DNA of 64,000 nt, taken from positions 310,001 through 374,000 of IMG/VR virus record IMGVR_UViG_3300017991_000048; one strand, written 5' to 3'. The translations under genes were made by a program, and so were the position numbers. The DNA is from a virus. Positions within the stretch are counted from its first letter, which is position 1; every line of letters begins with the position of its first letter. Below the pieces are notes generated by a model. That model did no database searches and had not been told where the DNA came from. It saw only the letters and a program-made list of their open reading frames with translations. Of the stretch, positions 1 to 8,267 are shown piece by piece.

Positions 1-216
1 CATGGGAGCAGAAGCTTCGTCCACGTCCACGGAAGCCACAATCGTTGCGTGGCTGAGCATATATTTGGACGGGTCATACTCCTGAAGGATGATCCGGGCG
101 GTCTTCTTCTGAAAATCCGGGGCAGGACTCAAGGCCCCACGACGCACAGCATCCCATTCCGCGAATTCAATTCCCGGTTTTTGTAAGGTTGCTTTTGCGT
201 ATTTAAGAAATGCCAT
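1..216 (-). CDS. Hypothetical protein, truncated by window edge
   Basis: Only the first 72 codons are inside the window; the gene continues past base 1. It opens with ATG at 216-214, a few bases after the stop of the preceding gene. The protein starts MAFLKYAKATLQ and is a mixed helix/strand sequence with no motif I recognise. It is the last visible gene of the portal/terminase transcription unit, so a virion role is likely but inferred only from position. Confidence 0.75.
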   Translation of the reverse strand, partial: MAFLKYAKATLQKPGIEFAEWDAVRRGALSPAPDFQKKTARIILQEYDPSKYMLSHATIVASVDVDEASAPM

Positions 217-225
217 CAATCAGTC

Positions 226-471
226 TCAGCGTTCAGCTTTCCTTATTAAATCAAGCATCTCATCAGTGCTTTCATAAAGAGCTTCCAGCTTTCCTTGTGT
301 GTACGCCATTTGCCTCTTGTAGTCGCTTTTTGAAATGACCCCTGGTGTTCTAAGACGATCCTCTTGTCCCTCAATCTGTCTCTTCAAGACCTTAGAGTTC
401 CACTCAAGTTTTCTTTTTATTTCTTCCAAAACAAGATGTTGATGAGCAGCGTAGCGGCGGTCATAAGTCAT
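226..471 (-). CDS. Small coiled-coil protein, MTYDRRY type
   Basis: An 81-residue, charged, almost wholly helical protein with heptad-like spacing, so probably a coiled coil. Its first seven residues (MTYDRRY) are identical to those of the next upstream gene (480-758), and the DNA around the two starts is also similar, so the 5' ends look duplicated. Function unknown. It sits in the virion gene cluster. Confidence 0.7.
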   Translation of the reverse strand: MTYDRRYAAHQHLVLEEIKRKLEWNSKVLKRQIEGQEDRLRTPGVISKSDYKRQMAYTQGKLEALYESTDEMLDLIRKAER

Positions 472-479
472 AACATCAC

Positions 480-758
480 CTAAAACTTCATACTCAACGT
501 GCGTCCGATTTGATCTAATATCTTTGCCGTCTCTTTCGGGTCGTGGAAGCTCTTTATTCTGCGGACATTCTTAATCTCTATCCAGACAGCACGGTCGTTC
601 TGAGACGGGCTAAACTCAATATCAAAGGCTCCCATACTGGCCTTACCCACCTGACGCCTTGGATCATACTTCACATTACGCCAACGTTTTTTGAGTTCAG
701 CCGCAAACGCCGCACCCTCATCGCCCTGCTCAAAGCCGTAGCGTCGATCGTAGGTCAT
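480..758 (-). CDS. Small hypothetical protein, MTYDRRY type
   Basis: A 92-residue protein sharing the N-terminal MTYDRRY with its neighbour at 226-471 and then diverging. The middle (AFDIEFSP, then AVWIEIKNVRR) has a D...ExK arrangement reminiscent of restriction-like folds. The protein is too short for me to claim a nuclease. It lies between a zinc-ribbon protein and a coiled-coil protein in the virion region. Confidence 0.7.
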   Translation of the reverse strand: MTYDRRYGFEQGDEGAAFAAELKKRWRNVKYDPRRQVGKASMGAFDIEFSPSQNDRAVWIEIKNVRRIKSFHDPKETAKILDQIGRTLSMKF

Positions 759-759
759 A

Positions 760-1488
760 CTACCACCCTAGCGGCTCGCCCTGTGGGTTCAAAAAAGCGT
801 CAGACTTGATAAGAAACAAATCCTGAGGACAGGCAAACAATCGAATTCGATTGCCCTCCGCCATCTTATACGTAGTCCGACGCATCTGTGCTCCGCACTT
901 TGGGCAAGACGGTCTACCGGCTTTGATCTCATTCTGGGTCGCACGGTACTGACGATTCTGTGCAGCCCAGTATGCTGCGCTCTTTTCAGCATGTTGTTGG
1001 AGTCTGAGATCAGCCAGTCTTTCAGATACTCGATAGAACTTTTCGACTTCCGACCGTAAACTTTCATCAGAAACCCCAGAAGCTGCATAACGATGCCACA
1101 GCGCATCGTAAGCATGTACTTCGTTAGATCCCTGCTTCCAAAGTTTTGCCAGTTCGGTATAAAAACCGGCAGGCAAAGCGGTTCCTAACCACGGCGACTT
1201 TTCAGAGCCCCACCGTTTCCGATCCCTCTCGATATCGTAGCTCATGTACGATTGATCAAATTCAGGGGGCAGCCACATCGTGAGCTTAGGATTTACCTTA
1301 ACCACTTCATCGGGCGACATCCGTTCGTTACCGTAAGGCCACTGGACATCCAGGTTGCCCAACCCACGGTGAACCGCTGTCACACGACCTACAAACGGCG
1401 AAAGCGTATTGGCACTACTGCCGGGAGCAAACCGTTGAACGGTATCCCCGACATTATAGTCCTTAACGAGTTTCCAAAAGTCGATCAA
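760..1488 (-). CDS. KOW/SH3-like N-terminus and C-terminal zinc-ribbon protein
   Basis: A 242-residue protein. Residues about 10-60 (VGDTVQRF, then GRVTAVHRGLGNLDVQW) resemble a small beta-barrel of the KOW/SH3 kind. The C-terminus has CPKCG followed about 20 residues later by a single CP, forming an incomplete zinc ribbon. The middle is helical. The gene lies directly downstream of the large 1503-4202 gene and probably belongs to the virion operon. Function not recognised. Confidence 0.7.
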   Translation of the reverse strand: MIDFWKLVKDYNVGDTVQRFAPGSSANTLSPFVGRVTAVHRGLGNLDVQWPYGNERMSPDEVVKVNPKLTMWLPPEFDQSYMSYDIERDRKRWGSEKSPWLGTALPAGFYTELAKLWKQGSNEVHAYDALWHRYAASGVSDESLRSEVEKFYRVSERLADLRLQQHAEKSAAYWAAQNRQYRATQNEIKAGRPSCPKCGAQMRRTTYKMAEGNRIRLFACPQDLFLIKSDAFLNPQGEPLGW

Positions 1489-1502
1489 TTTTTGACTCTA
1501 CT

Positions 1503-4202
1503 CTATGGGGCGAGCGGACGACCGTTCTCGGACTTCCCATGATGCACACCGGAAGAGTCGTCATTTCCGTATGCGCTCATGTACGGCTCATCGGCTTCCG
1601 TCTGAATCGGAGAGGACGGATTGCTGTATGTATTCATATACGGCTCATCCGCGTCTCGCTGAATCACCTCAGCCGTCTTGTCCGCCTTATCTTCATCCTC
1701 GTCAGCGGTCTTTTCAATAATCTGGGCCTGCCTGACGGTAAGAGAATCCTCACCATAAGCAGCCTGCTCCAGGTCATCAGCAACTCGATCAATTTCATTC
1801 ACGAGTTCCTTGGCATGATCAAAGTCCATACCCCATTTTTCGTGACCTTCTTGAACCGTGGATGCGATACGATCCAACCGGGCAAGAATTCGATCGGCGG
1901 TTTTGGTGTCAAACTCAACTTTTTCGGACATCTCATTCCTCGCTGTTTTTGCTGTGGTTAACAAAGTCTCGTCTTGAGGATCTTCCTCTCCTGCAAGCCG
2001 AGCTAACAAACTATTATAAGCGGTCGGGTGGATTATACGGTCGTACTTCAAAGCCCGAATCGCCAGATCAAGAGCAGCCCTTAGCTGCGTATCCCTAACC
2101 ACCCCTTCAATGTTAACAGTTAACACAGGGGTCTTAAGCCAGTCTCTTGCCGCTGCTAAAAGCTGGTTAAACTCGCGATCCGTTAAGTCCTGATCCTTAG
2201 GTTGTGACCACCCTGGATAAGGTTCAACGGGTGCAGGTTCAACACCCCAATAGACAGCATGACGATTTCTACCCATCGCAGAAGTATTGGAATAAATAGA
2301 AAGATAACGAGACGCTACCCGGCTCCGGGCCGTTCGACCCCCAAAAGACTTCCAAAGCTGCTTAGATGACACTTCTAACTCTTTCGGTTTTTTACGATGT
2401 AGTTCATATCGAGCAGGCTTTTTCGGCTCCCGTGGCTCAAAAACACCCTTCATTGCCAGCCGATCCTCACTGGATAGTGGCGGGTCAGGGTCTTCTCCAG
2501 CCTTCAACTGAGCCGTGTATTCCGCGTAATCCTTAGCAAAACCAGACTCTGCCCTCTTCAAAGCTTTCTTGTATTTACTAAGGTCTTTCTTGAATCTCTT
2601 GCGAGCTTCGTCGTAATAACGATTATCTTCTTTATCCAAGAAATCTTGAATCTCTGGGCCTTTGCCCGGAGCCAGAGCTAACAACTTCTGCATAACCCGG
2701 TTCCGAAACGTTACAGCCGTATCTTGCTCCGTCGTTCCAGCGGGGTAGCGCTCCGTTCTCTCCCTAAGAAAATTCAGGGCTTTTCCCAACCCGGTAGCAA
2801 TCTCTTTTGGAGACTGGTACTCAGAAATGTGCTCTTCAGACTTGGGATCTAAGAACTTCTTACGGGCATCCTGGTAGTCTACGGCCTGAAAATAACCAAC
2901 TGCAACCTTCTTGGCTGAAGGGTCTTTTTTAACAGTTTCTAGAATCTTATCGATCGATTCCGGTGAAATAGTCTTAAGTTCAGGAGCTTCTAAACCTTTA
3001 TAGAATAGCTCTTTGGCTTTTTGGGCCGACCTTTCTTGACGGTTACCGGGGCTCTCATCGGCTCCCGACAACATAAAATCAGCCAAGCTTCCAGCCAACT
3101 CCTTGGGCGCGTCCGCATTTTTCTCAAAACTCTTGGCTACAATATCCCTTGCCGCCAAGTTCATAGCTAAAGACTGGATTTGATGTTGCCGGTGCGCCTT
3201 GGCCTTTTTATCCTCATCCAGGTCGTCAAAAGGGATCTTCTTGCCTTTTTCGCCCTCTACAGTCTTCGGTGGTGGTATTTTGTTAGGGTCTGTTCCATAG
3301 CCCTTAAGGTTCTTACGAAACTTGTCGATATTCTTCAAAGGGACTGGAAGAGAGCGAGCGACATGATAATCGGCCACCATCTCATCAACCTCATCAGGAT
3401 GTAAGGGCGGCTTTTGCAGCATCAGGTCCACCGCTACTTCCGGGGGGAAGGTCTGAGACAGCAAATCCTGTGCAGCCTTAATCTCATCCTCTGAGTATGG
3501 GCGCTCAGGTGCTCCTGGAGCCGTCTTGGGCTTTTCTGGCTCTTTCTTCTCCCCCTTCTCTTTTTTCTTTTTTCCGCCCTTTTCAGGGAGTTTCGTTCTG
3601 AAAAGGACACGCTGTAGATCCCCCATGGTTTTAATTTCTTTGGGTGGGGTGCGGCCACGTAAGAACTTGTCCTTATCTACAACTGTCTCTGGAGCAGACT
3701 TGGCCCACTGAAAGAGGTCGGAACTGGGATCTATAAAACTTCTCAGTACAGAAGCAAACTCAGGGTCCGTTTCAGCCATGGCTGCAAGAGATTCACTGGC
3801 CTTGGCGTCAGATTTTTCAGTCGGCCCCTCTTCTTTCTTCTTTTTTGGCTCTTTTTTCTTCGGGGTTGGCTTTTTGGGCTCTTCTCTCTCTTCTTTAACT
3901 TCCTCGTACTTGCCCGGTTCGGCCTGAAGAGTCTCCCTGGTGACCTGGACTACTTTTTTACTGGGATCGTTCTTCAACCTGACATTTATCAGGTCTGCCG
4001 CCGTATGGACAGAGCCGCCGATGTCCTTGAAGTTCATCGACATGTCCTTGTCCTTGTCTTTCAAGTCAGGATCTTCGTCCGTTTCCACACGCTCGCGCCG
4101 TTTGTCATGGCGAGGCGGTTTGACCTTAGGAGCTTTACGAACCAGACGTTCAGCCTCTTCGTTTTCCCGTTCCAGGTCATTCTTTGTGGAAAAGCGCTCC
4201 AT
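1503..4202 (-). CDS. Large Lys/Glu-rich structural or scaffold-like protein
   Basis: An 899-residue protein directly downstream of the portal gene. Residues about 15-240 are low-complexity, rich in K, E and P (repeated KKK and EEK runs). The remainder is helical and charged, with Y-rich repeats YMNTYSNP and YMSAYGND near the C-terminus (DEPYM is repeated). Near residue 640 it has RVASRYL, close to a motif seen at the start of other proteins here. Size, composition and position suggest a capsid-internal, scaffold or ejected protein. No family was recognised. Confidence 0.75.
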   Translation of the reverse strand: MERFSTKNDLERENEEAERLVRKAPKVKPPRHDKRRERVETDEDPDLKDKDKDMSMNFKDIGGSVHTAADLINVRLKNDPSKKVVQVTRETLQAEPGKYEEVKEEREEPKKPTPKKKEPKKKKEEGPTEKSDAKASESLAAMAETDPEFASVLRSFIDPSSDLFQWAKSAPETVVDKDKFLRGRTPPKEIKTMGDLQRVLFRTKLPEKGGKKKKEKGEKKEPEKPKTAPGAPERPYSEDEIKAAQDLLSQTFPPEVAVDLMLQKPPLHPDEVDEMVADYHVARSLPVPLKNIDKFRKNLKGYGTDPNKIPPPKTVEGEKGKKIPFDDLDEDKKAKAHRQHQIQSLAMNLAARDIVAKSFEKNADAPKELAGSLADFMLSGADESPGNRQERSAQKAKELFYKGLEAPELKTISPESIDKILETVKKDPSAKKVAVGYFQAVDYQDARKKFLDPKSEEHISEYQSPKEIATGLGKALNFLRERTERYPAGTTEQDTAVTFRNRVMQKLLALAPGKGPEIQDFLDKEDNRYYDEARKRFKKDLSKYKKALKRAESGFAKDYAEYTAQLKAGEDPDPPLSSEDRLAMKGVFEPREPKKPARYELHRKKPKELEVSSKQLWKSFGGRTARSRVASRYLSIYSNTSAMGRNRHAVYWGVEPAPVEPYPGWSQPKDQDLTDREFNQLLAAARDWLKTPVLTVNIEGVVRDTQLRAALDLAIRALKYDRIIHPTAYNSLLARLAGEEDPQDETLLTTAKTARNEMSEKVEFDTKTADRILARLDRIASTVQEGHEKWGMDFDHAKELVNEIDRVADDLEQAAYGEDSLTVRQAQIIEKTADEDEDKADKTAEVIQRDADEPYMNTYSNPSSPIQTEADEPYMSAYGNDDSSGVHHGKSENGRPLAP

Positions 4203-4226
4203 CGGTAGATCAAATCTATCGAAAGA

Positions 4227-6032
4227 CTAGAAACGACCACCCATTTCATCTTCGCCTTCTGCTGGCGGTTTCTTCTGGAGTTTCAGCGTCTCAATGACCT
4301 TATCCACCACATTCGTCTCATCTATAATATTCTGAGACACGGCACTATAAATGCCACGCATGACTTCATTAAACATGGCGTCATTGACCGTAAACATGTC
4401 CTTTTCTAACTTAACTCGCGTGTCATCCGGATCAATATTGAACATCTCCAGAATGAGACTGATGTCAATCGAACCCTTCTGGTACAGATTGAACAACGCA
4501 TCGTAAGTATCCTGAGAGTCACGCAACGGAAGCCGTGTGAACGAAAGCCGGGGGTATAATACTACTTCTTCGCCCCAGGAATTCTTCTCAACAAAACCCT
4601 TACGTCTGGCCACCGGCTTGAAGAGATAGTTCTCAACATACTCCTGAACCATCTCGCGTAAGAACATGTAACGGGTGTTGATAACTTCGAGCTTGAGCCT
4701 GTCTCCAGAGTATAAGGTTTCTCCAGACAACAAGCTCTCGGTTACCCCAAGACCAGCATAAAGCTGTTTGTCTGTAATGTCATACTCGCTCGACAGGTCC
4801 AAGAGACGGTCCCTGGCTCCGATTTCTTCCCAACGGACCTCGTAGTTGGTTACAATCGAGTAGTCAGGATCAACCAACGCCAAATCGACTTGCTCTCTCA
4901 AGTCCTCAACATCACCCTGTGAAATCCTATCTCCCCACACAATACGCTTCGGCGTCATGGCTCTTGAAGCGATTTGTGTCTGTGCCTGCCGTAGCTTCTC
5001 TCTATAATAGAGCGTCCTGAGAACTCTATCTAAGATGCTCTGACCCAAATCTTCTCCAGCGCCCCGCCTACCGGCCAGATAATAACAGAAAGAGCCCTCA
5101 TCCGGGTCAGTGCCCAATGGAATCAAGTTACCGTTCTCAATGTGCTCTCGGACCTCTTGGGGTATCTCTTGAACCATCTCTTCGGCAAACTCATCGCCTG
5201 TCTTTGCTTCACTAATAAGAGCCCGATCCCGATCAGCAGGGATCAACTCTACACGCATCTTGTCGGTAAAGGAGTAGGTTGTGATCTTCACCTGATCAAT
5301 GGGCAACAAAATAAGACGGTCCCACCCCTGGTACTCCTTTTGGTAAAACTCTAGCTCCTTATCGTCACGATCCTTACGCTCTACCAAGTCTACTTCAGCC
5401 TCTTCCTTGGCTTCTCCAGATTCTGTAACCACCGACTTTACGATTTGCTTTTCGTCAAAGCCCACCTCTGAAGGAACATCAACAGCCGAGTCCTCAGCAA
5501 ACACGAATACGCCACCGTCAAGCCAGTAGTGATGTACCATCGTAACAAGTCGTGGAAACAGTTTGATCCGGTCACACATCTGAGTAAAAAACCAAAGGAT
5601 GTAGTTGGCGTAATCGTGGGCGTCCTTGAACCCCTTCGGGCAAGCGGTGGGCTTTGGCGTAGCCAACCTAACTTTTGACAGTGGTAACTCTGTGTGGAGA
5701 TCGATGGACTGCCCTACAATCGGGTCGGTGTTATAAAAGTGCCGATAAATCTCTCGTTTCTCACGGAGAGATTGTGGCAACTCCAAAAAGTCGGTCGAAA
5801 GCTGTGGAGAAAAGAACTGACCGGCACTGGCCATGGATGTATTTAAACTACCCCCTCCGTAAGCGCCGAAAGAGCAGTCCGCCGTTTTTTGGATTCTACG
5901 AGCCTCAAGCTCTTTTGCCGTCAAGGTACTGATAGGGCCTTTTGAGGTATAAGGACTGTGAGACGTCCGCTGCTGGACCACAGTTACAGTAGTAGAAGAA
6001 GGAGTGCCGACGTTGGTAAATTTCTTAGGCAT
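4227..6032 (-). CDS. Portal protein (T4 gp20-like)
   Basis: A 601-residue portal protein, the dodecameric ring at the capsid vertex through which DNA is packaged and ejected. The region starting DPIVGQSIDLHTELPLS (about residue 98) is the typical start of the portal core. It is followed by a helical stem region and a late segment with GVTESLLSGETLYSGDR, common to portals of large myophages. An acidic insert (about residues 195-230) is variable in the family. It is followed by the 899-residue gene and preceded, with an 8-base overlap, by a small helical protein. Confidence 0.88.
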   Translation of the reverse strand: MPKKFTNVGTPSSTTVTVVQQRTSHSPYTSKGPISTLTAKELEARRIQKTADCSFGAYGGGSLNTSMASAGQFFSPQLSTDFLELPQSLREKREIYRHFYNTDPIVGQSIDLHTELPLSKVRLATPKPTACPKGFKDAHDYANYILWFFTQMCDRIKLFPRLVTMVHHYWLDGGVFVFAEDSAVDVPSEVGFDEKQIVKSVVTESGEAKEEAEVDLVERKDRDDKELEFYQKEYQGWDRLILLPIDQVKITTYSFTDKMRVELIPADRDRALISEAKTGDEFAEEMVQEIPQEVREHIENGNLIPLGTDPDEGSFCYYLAGRRGAGEDLGQSILDRVLRTLYYREKLRQAQTQIASRAMTPKRIVWGDRISQGDVEDLREQVDLALVDPDYSIVTNYEVRWEEIGARDRLLDLSSEYDITDKQLYAGLGVTESLLSGETLYSGDRLKLEVINTRYMFLREMVQEYVENYLFKPVARRKGFVEKNSWGEEVVLYPRLSFTRLPLRDSQDTYDALFNLYQKGSIDISLILEMFNIDPDDTRVKLEKDMFTVNDAMFNEVMRGIYSAVSQNIIDETNVVDKVIETLKLQKKPPAEGEDEMGGRF

Positions 6033-6429
6033 TGTCGTCGCTCTTAGGTGTTTCCAAATTCACAAGAGGCTCACCTACATACGAACTAATCAAAGATTCC
6101 ATAGGGCTTGGACTCGCTTTTGGAGTGGAGCGAGCAACTTTTTCAGCTTTGGGGCTCTCCGTTCTTTTCGGAGCTAACCTGTTCAAGACTTTTGCTGCCC
6201 GGACAGTCCGAGCCGAAACCTGAGCGACCGCCCCGGCAAATCTGGTTATGGCATTGGCGTAAGTTATGTAAATTGCTGTGTTATCGTCTACAGGGGCTCT
6301 CCGGGTACGCCGCGATAACGAATCAGCCAACTCATGCAACCTAAAAGCTCTGGCGTTAGTCTCATCCTGAAGAGAAGTGATCTCGGCAACCACCTCTTCG
6401 GTGTTCATATGATCAGGGTTACGATTCAC
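6025..6429 (-). CDS. Small helical virion-region protein
   Basis: A 134-residue, Ala/Arg-rich helical protein whose end overlaps the portal start by 8 bases, so the two are probably translationally coupled. The C-terminal third is Ser/Pro-rich and likely disordered. No domain recognised. Position next to the portal suggests a head-related role. Confidence 0.7.
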   Translation of the reverse strand: MNRNPDHMNTEEVVAEITSLQDETNARAFRLHELADSLSRRTRRAPVDDNTAIYITYANAITRFAGAVAQVSARTVRAAKVLNRLAPKRTESPKAEKVARSTPKASPSPMESLISSYVGEPLVNLETPKSDDNA

Positions 6430-6989
6430 AGAAGACCTTGTATTCCTAAGAAATATTGATTAACTGGCATCGGTTCTTGCAGCACACGACCTGTGCTAAG
6501 CGCAGGAGCCAAAGGGCTTCCAGATAAAGTTAACTCATCCTCTTTGGTCCATAAGCCACGGAGCGAAAAATACAAAGGCTCCTGGATGCTATACACCAAC
6601 GGAACCAAAGGACCGCCGCCGATTCTGGACGCATATGTGTACCTCTCATAAGTGGAGGTAGATATTATTGAACTCCCCGCACACACAACCCCATAGCCAT
6701 ATTTAAGCTGCTGCCCCGTCATGGCTGTATACTCGTCAGCAGACTCGTCTGACCCCCATAATAAAAAGCCGCCAAACTCTCCGGACGAATAAGTTACCAC
6801 AAACTCATCTGCGTCCGAGTTAACCCACTGAACGCCCTGACCTCCGGGCCACCCACCTTGGATCATCGCACTGTCCACACTCGCTATGAACACGTCATCT
6901 TTCAGAAATAAAACGCAATCCCGGCTTCGGACTAAATCAAATCCGCGAAAGTCGATTTCAAAAGACCCTGGTGGTGGCGGAAAAGGCAT
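6426..6989 (-). CDS. Tandem virion paralogue 3 (beta-rich)
   Basis: A 187-residue beta-rich protein, the most diverged of three adjacent paralogues. Shared blocks are WPGGQGVQW, LLWGSDESADEYTA, STYERYTYASR and a late LRGLWTKEDELTLSG. It has an extra proline-rich N-terminus (MPFPPPPGSFE). It overlaps the next gene by 1 base. Gly/Tyr-rich beta structure with tandem duplication suits a head-decoration or tail surface protein, but this is inference. Confidence 0.75.
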   Translation of the reverse strand: MPFPPPPGSFEIDFRGFDLVRSRDCVLFLKDDVFIASVDSAMIQGGWPGGQGVQWVNSDADEFVVTYSSGEFGGFLLWGSDESADEYTAMTGQQLKYGYGVVCAGSSIISTSTYERYTYASRIGGGPLVPLVYSIQEPLYFSLRGLWTKEDELTLSGSPLAPALSTGRVLQEPMPVNQYFLGIQGLL

Positions 6990-7504
6990 TAGATTATTGA
7001 CTCCACCATAAGGAAATAATTGTTACCCGCGTTTGGAGCTTGAATGATAGTGCCTACGAAAAAGTTATTAGGTGCTCTGGGATCACCACTGATCGTCCAC
7101 TCGTCTTGTGGCGTAAAATAACCCCTCAATGAAAAACGCAGGCGCGTTCCTGGCGTGTAGACATTATCTACAAGAGGCGGCACAAGACGGGACTGTAAAG
7201 TGTAACGCTCAAAAGTTGAGGTACTGACGATCCAAGTGCCAACACAAGCGGTGCCAAACCGGTATGTAGGCTGGTTTTCAGTATAAGAAATGTACTGGTC
7301 CGCAGCCTCGTTAGAACCCCACAATAGAAAAGCCGCAACCTCTCCGTCAGAAAAGGTTACAGTAAAGTCATCCGACCCACTGGAGTACCATTGAACCCCT
7401 TGACCTCCGGGCCACCCGTTCTGTGTCATTACAGACGAGAGTTGGACCGGGAAGCCCAAGTCCTTTACCAATACAATTACATCTCGTGAACGATTGATTT
7501 CCAT
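6989..7504 (-). CDS. Tandem virion paralogue 2 (beta-rich)
   Basis: A 171-residue protein, second of the three tandem paralogues. It shares the start MEINRSRDVIVLVKD, then GWPGGQGVQW, FLLWGSNEAADQY, STFERYTLQSR and FSLRGYFTPQDEWTISGDPRAPNN with its neighbour at 7504-8022. The near-identical ends (GDPRAPNN) show a recent duplication. Role unknown, probably structural. Confidence 0.77.
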   Translation of the reverse strand: MEINRSRDVIVLVKDLGFPVQLSSVMTQNGWPGGQGVQWYSSGSDDFTVTFSDGEVAAFLLWGSNEAADQYISYTENQPTYRFGTACVGTWIVSTSTFERYTLQSRLVPPLVDNVYTPGTRLRFSLRGYFTPQDEWTISGDPRAPNNFFVGTIIQAPNAGNNYFLMVESII

Positions 7505-8022
7505 TAAATTCTAACCTGCACTGTCAAATAGTTATCACGAGATGGAGTAGGACGTTGCACAACCGACCCTACATAGACATTGTTAGGCGCTCTGGGATCT
7601 CCCGAAAGGGTCCACTCATCCTCAGAAGTGAAATAGCCCCGTAATGAGTATCGGAGCCGGTCAGAGGCATTATAATTGATAGGCACAAGAGGACCGCCGC
7701 CAGTTCTAGACACATAGGTGTAACGTTCGTATGTTGATGTGGCTATGACCCAACCCCCGGTTCCCAACACAACAAACTTATACGTGGGCATATTTCTAGT
7801 TAGAGCCGTATACTTATCCGACGATTCATCAGAACCCCACAGCGCGAACCCGCCAACTATACCATCCGTAACAGAAGCAATGAAATTGTCATCGGTAGGA
7901 GTGGTCCAGTTGAACCCCTGTCCACCAACCCAACCCGCAGCGGCAGTGCTCTCAGGGACTTCCACAGTGAAAGTAACCGCTTTGAAAAACACAACCACAT
8001 CTCGTGTTCGGAAGATTTCCAT
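7504..8022 (-). CDS. Tandem virion paralogue 1 (beta-rich)
   Basis: A 172-residue protein, first of three tandem paralogues in transcription order. Motifs shared with the others are GWVGGQGFNW, FALWGSDESSDKY, STYERYTYVSR and YSLRGYFTSEDEWTLSGDP. The genes abut with 1-base overlaps, so the array is one translational unit. Probably virion surface proteins; no family known to me. Confidence 0.77.
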   Translation of the reverse strand: MEIFRTRDVVVFFKAVTFTVEVPESTAAAGWVGGQGFNWTTPTDDNFIASVTDGIVGGFALWGSDESSDKYTALTRNMPTYKFVVLGTGGWVIATSTYERYTYVSRTGGGPLVPINYNASDRLRYSLRGYFTSEDEWTLSGDPRAPNNVYVGSVVQRPTPSRDNYLTVQVRI

Positions 8023-8024
8023 AC

Positions 8025-8267
8025 CTAAACCAACTGATCCGATTTCTTTCTACGGTTGGGCATCTTGCCCCACTCAGTAACAATCTTCTTCAAAAGCTCA
8101 ATATGAATCTGATCTCCACTTGCGAGCTTTTCCCAAGAGCCATTGCATTTTCGGAACACATCTCGTAGCGCCAAATAATCACGCGGCTCGATCACAGTAT
8201 CCTCAGACACCACGTGCTTAATCATCTGCTGTATGACCTTATTCCCAAATATTAGTGGCTTTGCCAT
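8025..8267 (-). CDS. Small helical protein after terminase
   Basis: An 80-residue basic, helical protein whose start overlaps the terminase stop by 1 base. No motif recognised. Its position between terminase and the tandem virion proteins suggests a packaging or head-completion role, by context only. Confidence 0.7.
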   Translation of the reverse strand: MAKPLIFGNKVIQQMIKHVVSEDTVIEPRDYLALRDVFRKCNGSWEKLASGDQIHIELLKKIVTEWGKMPNRRKKSDQLV

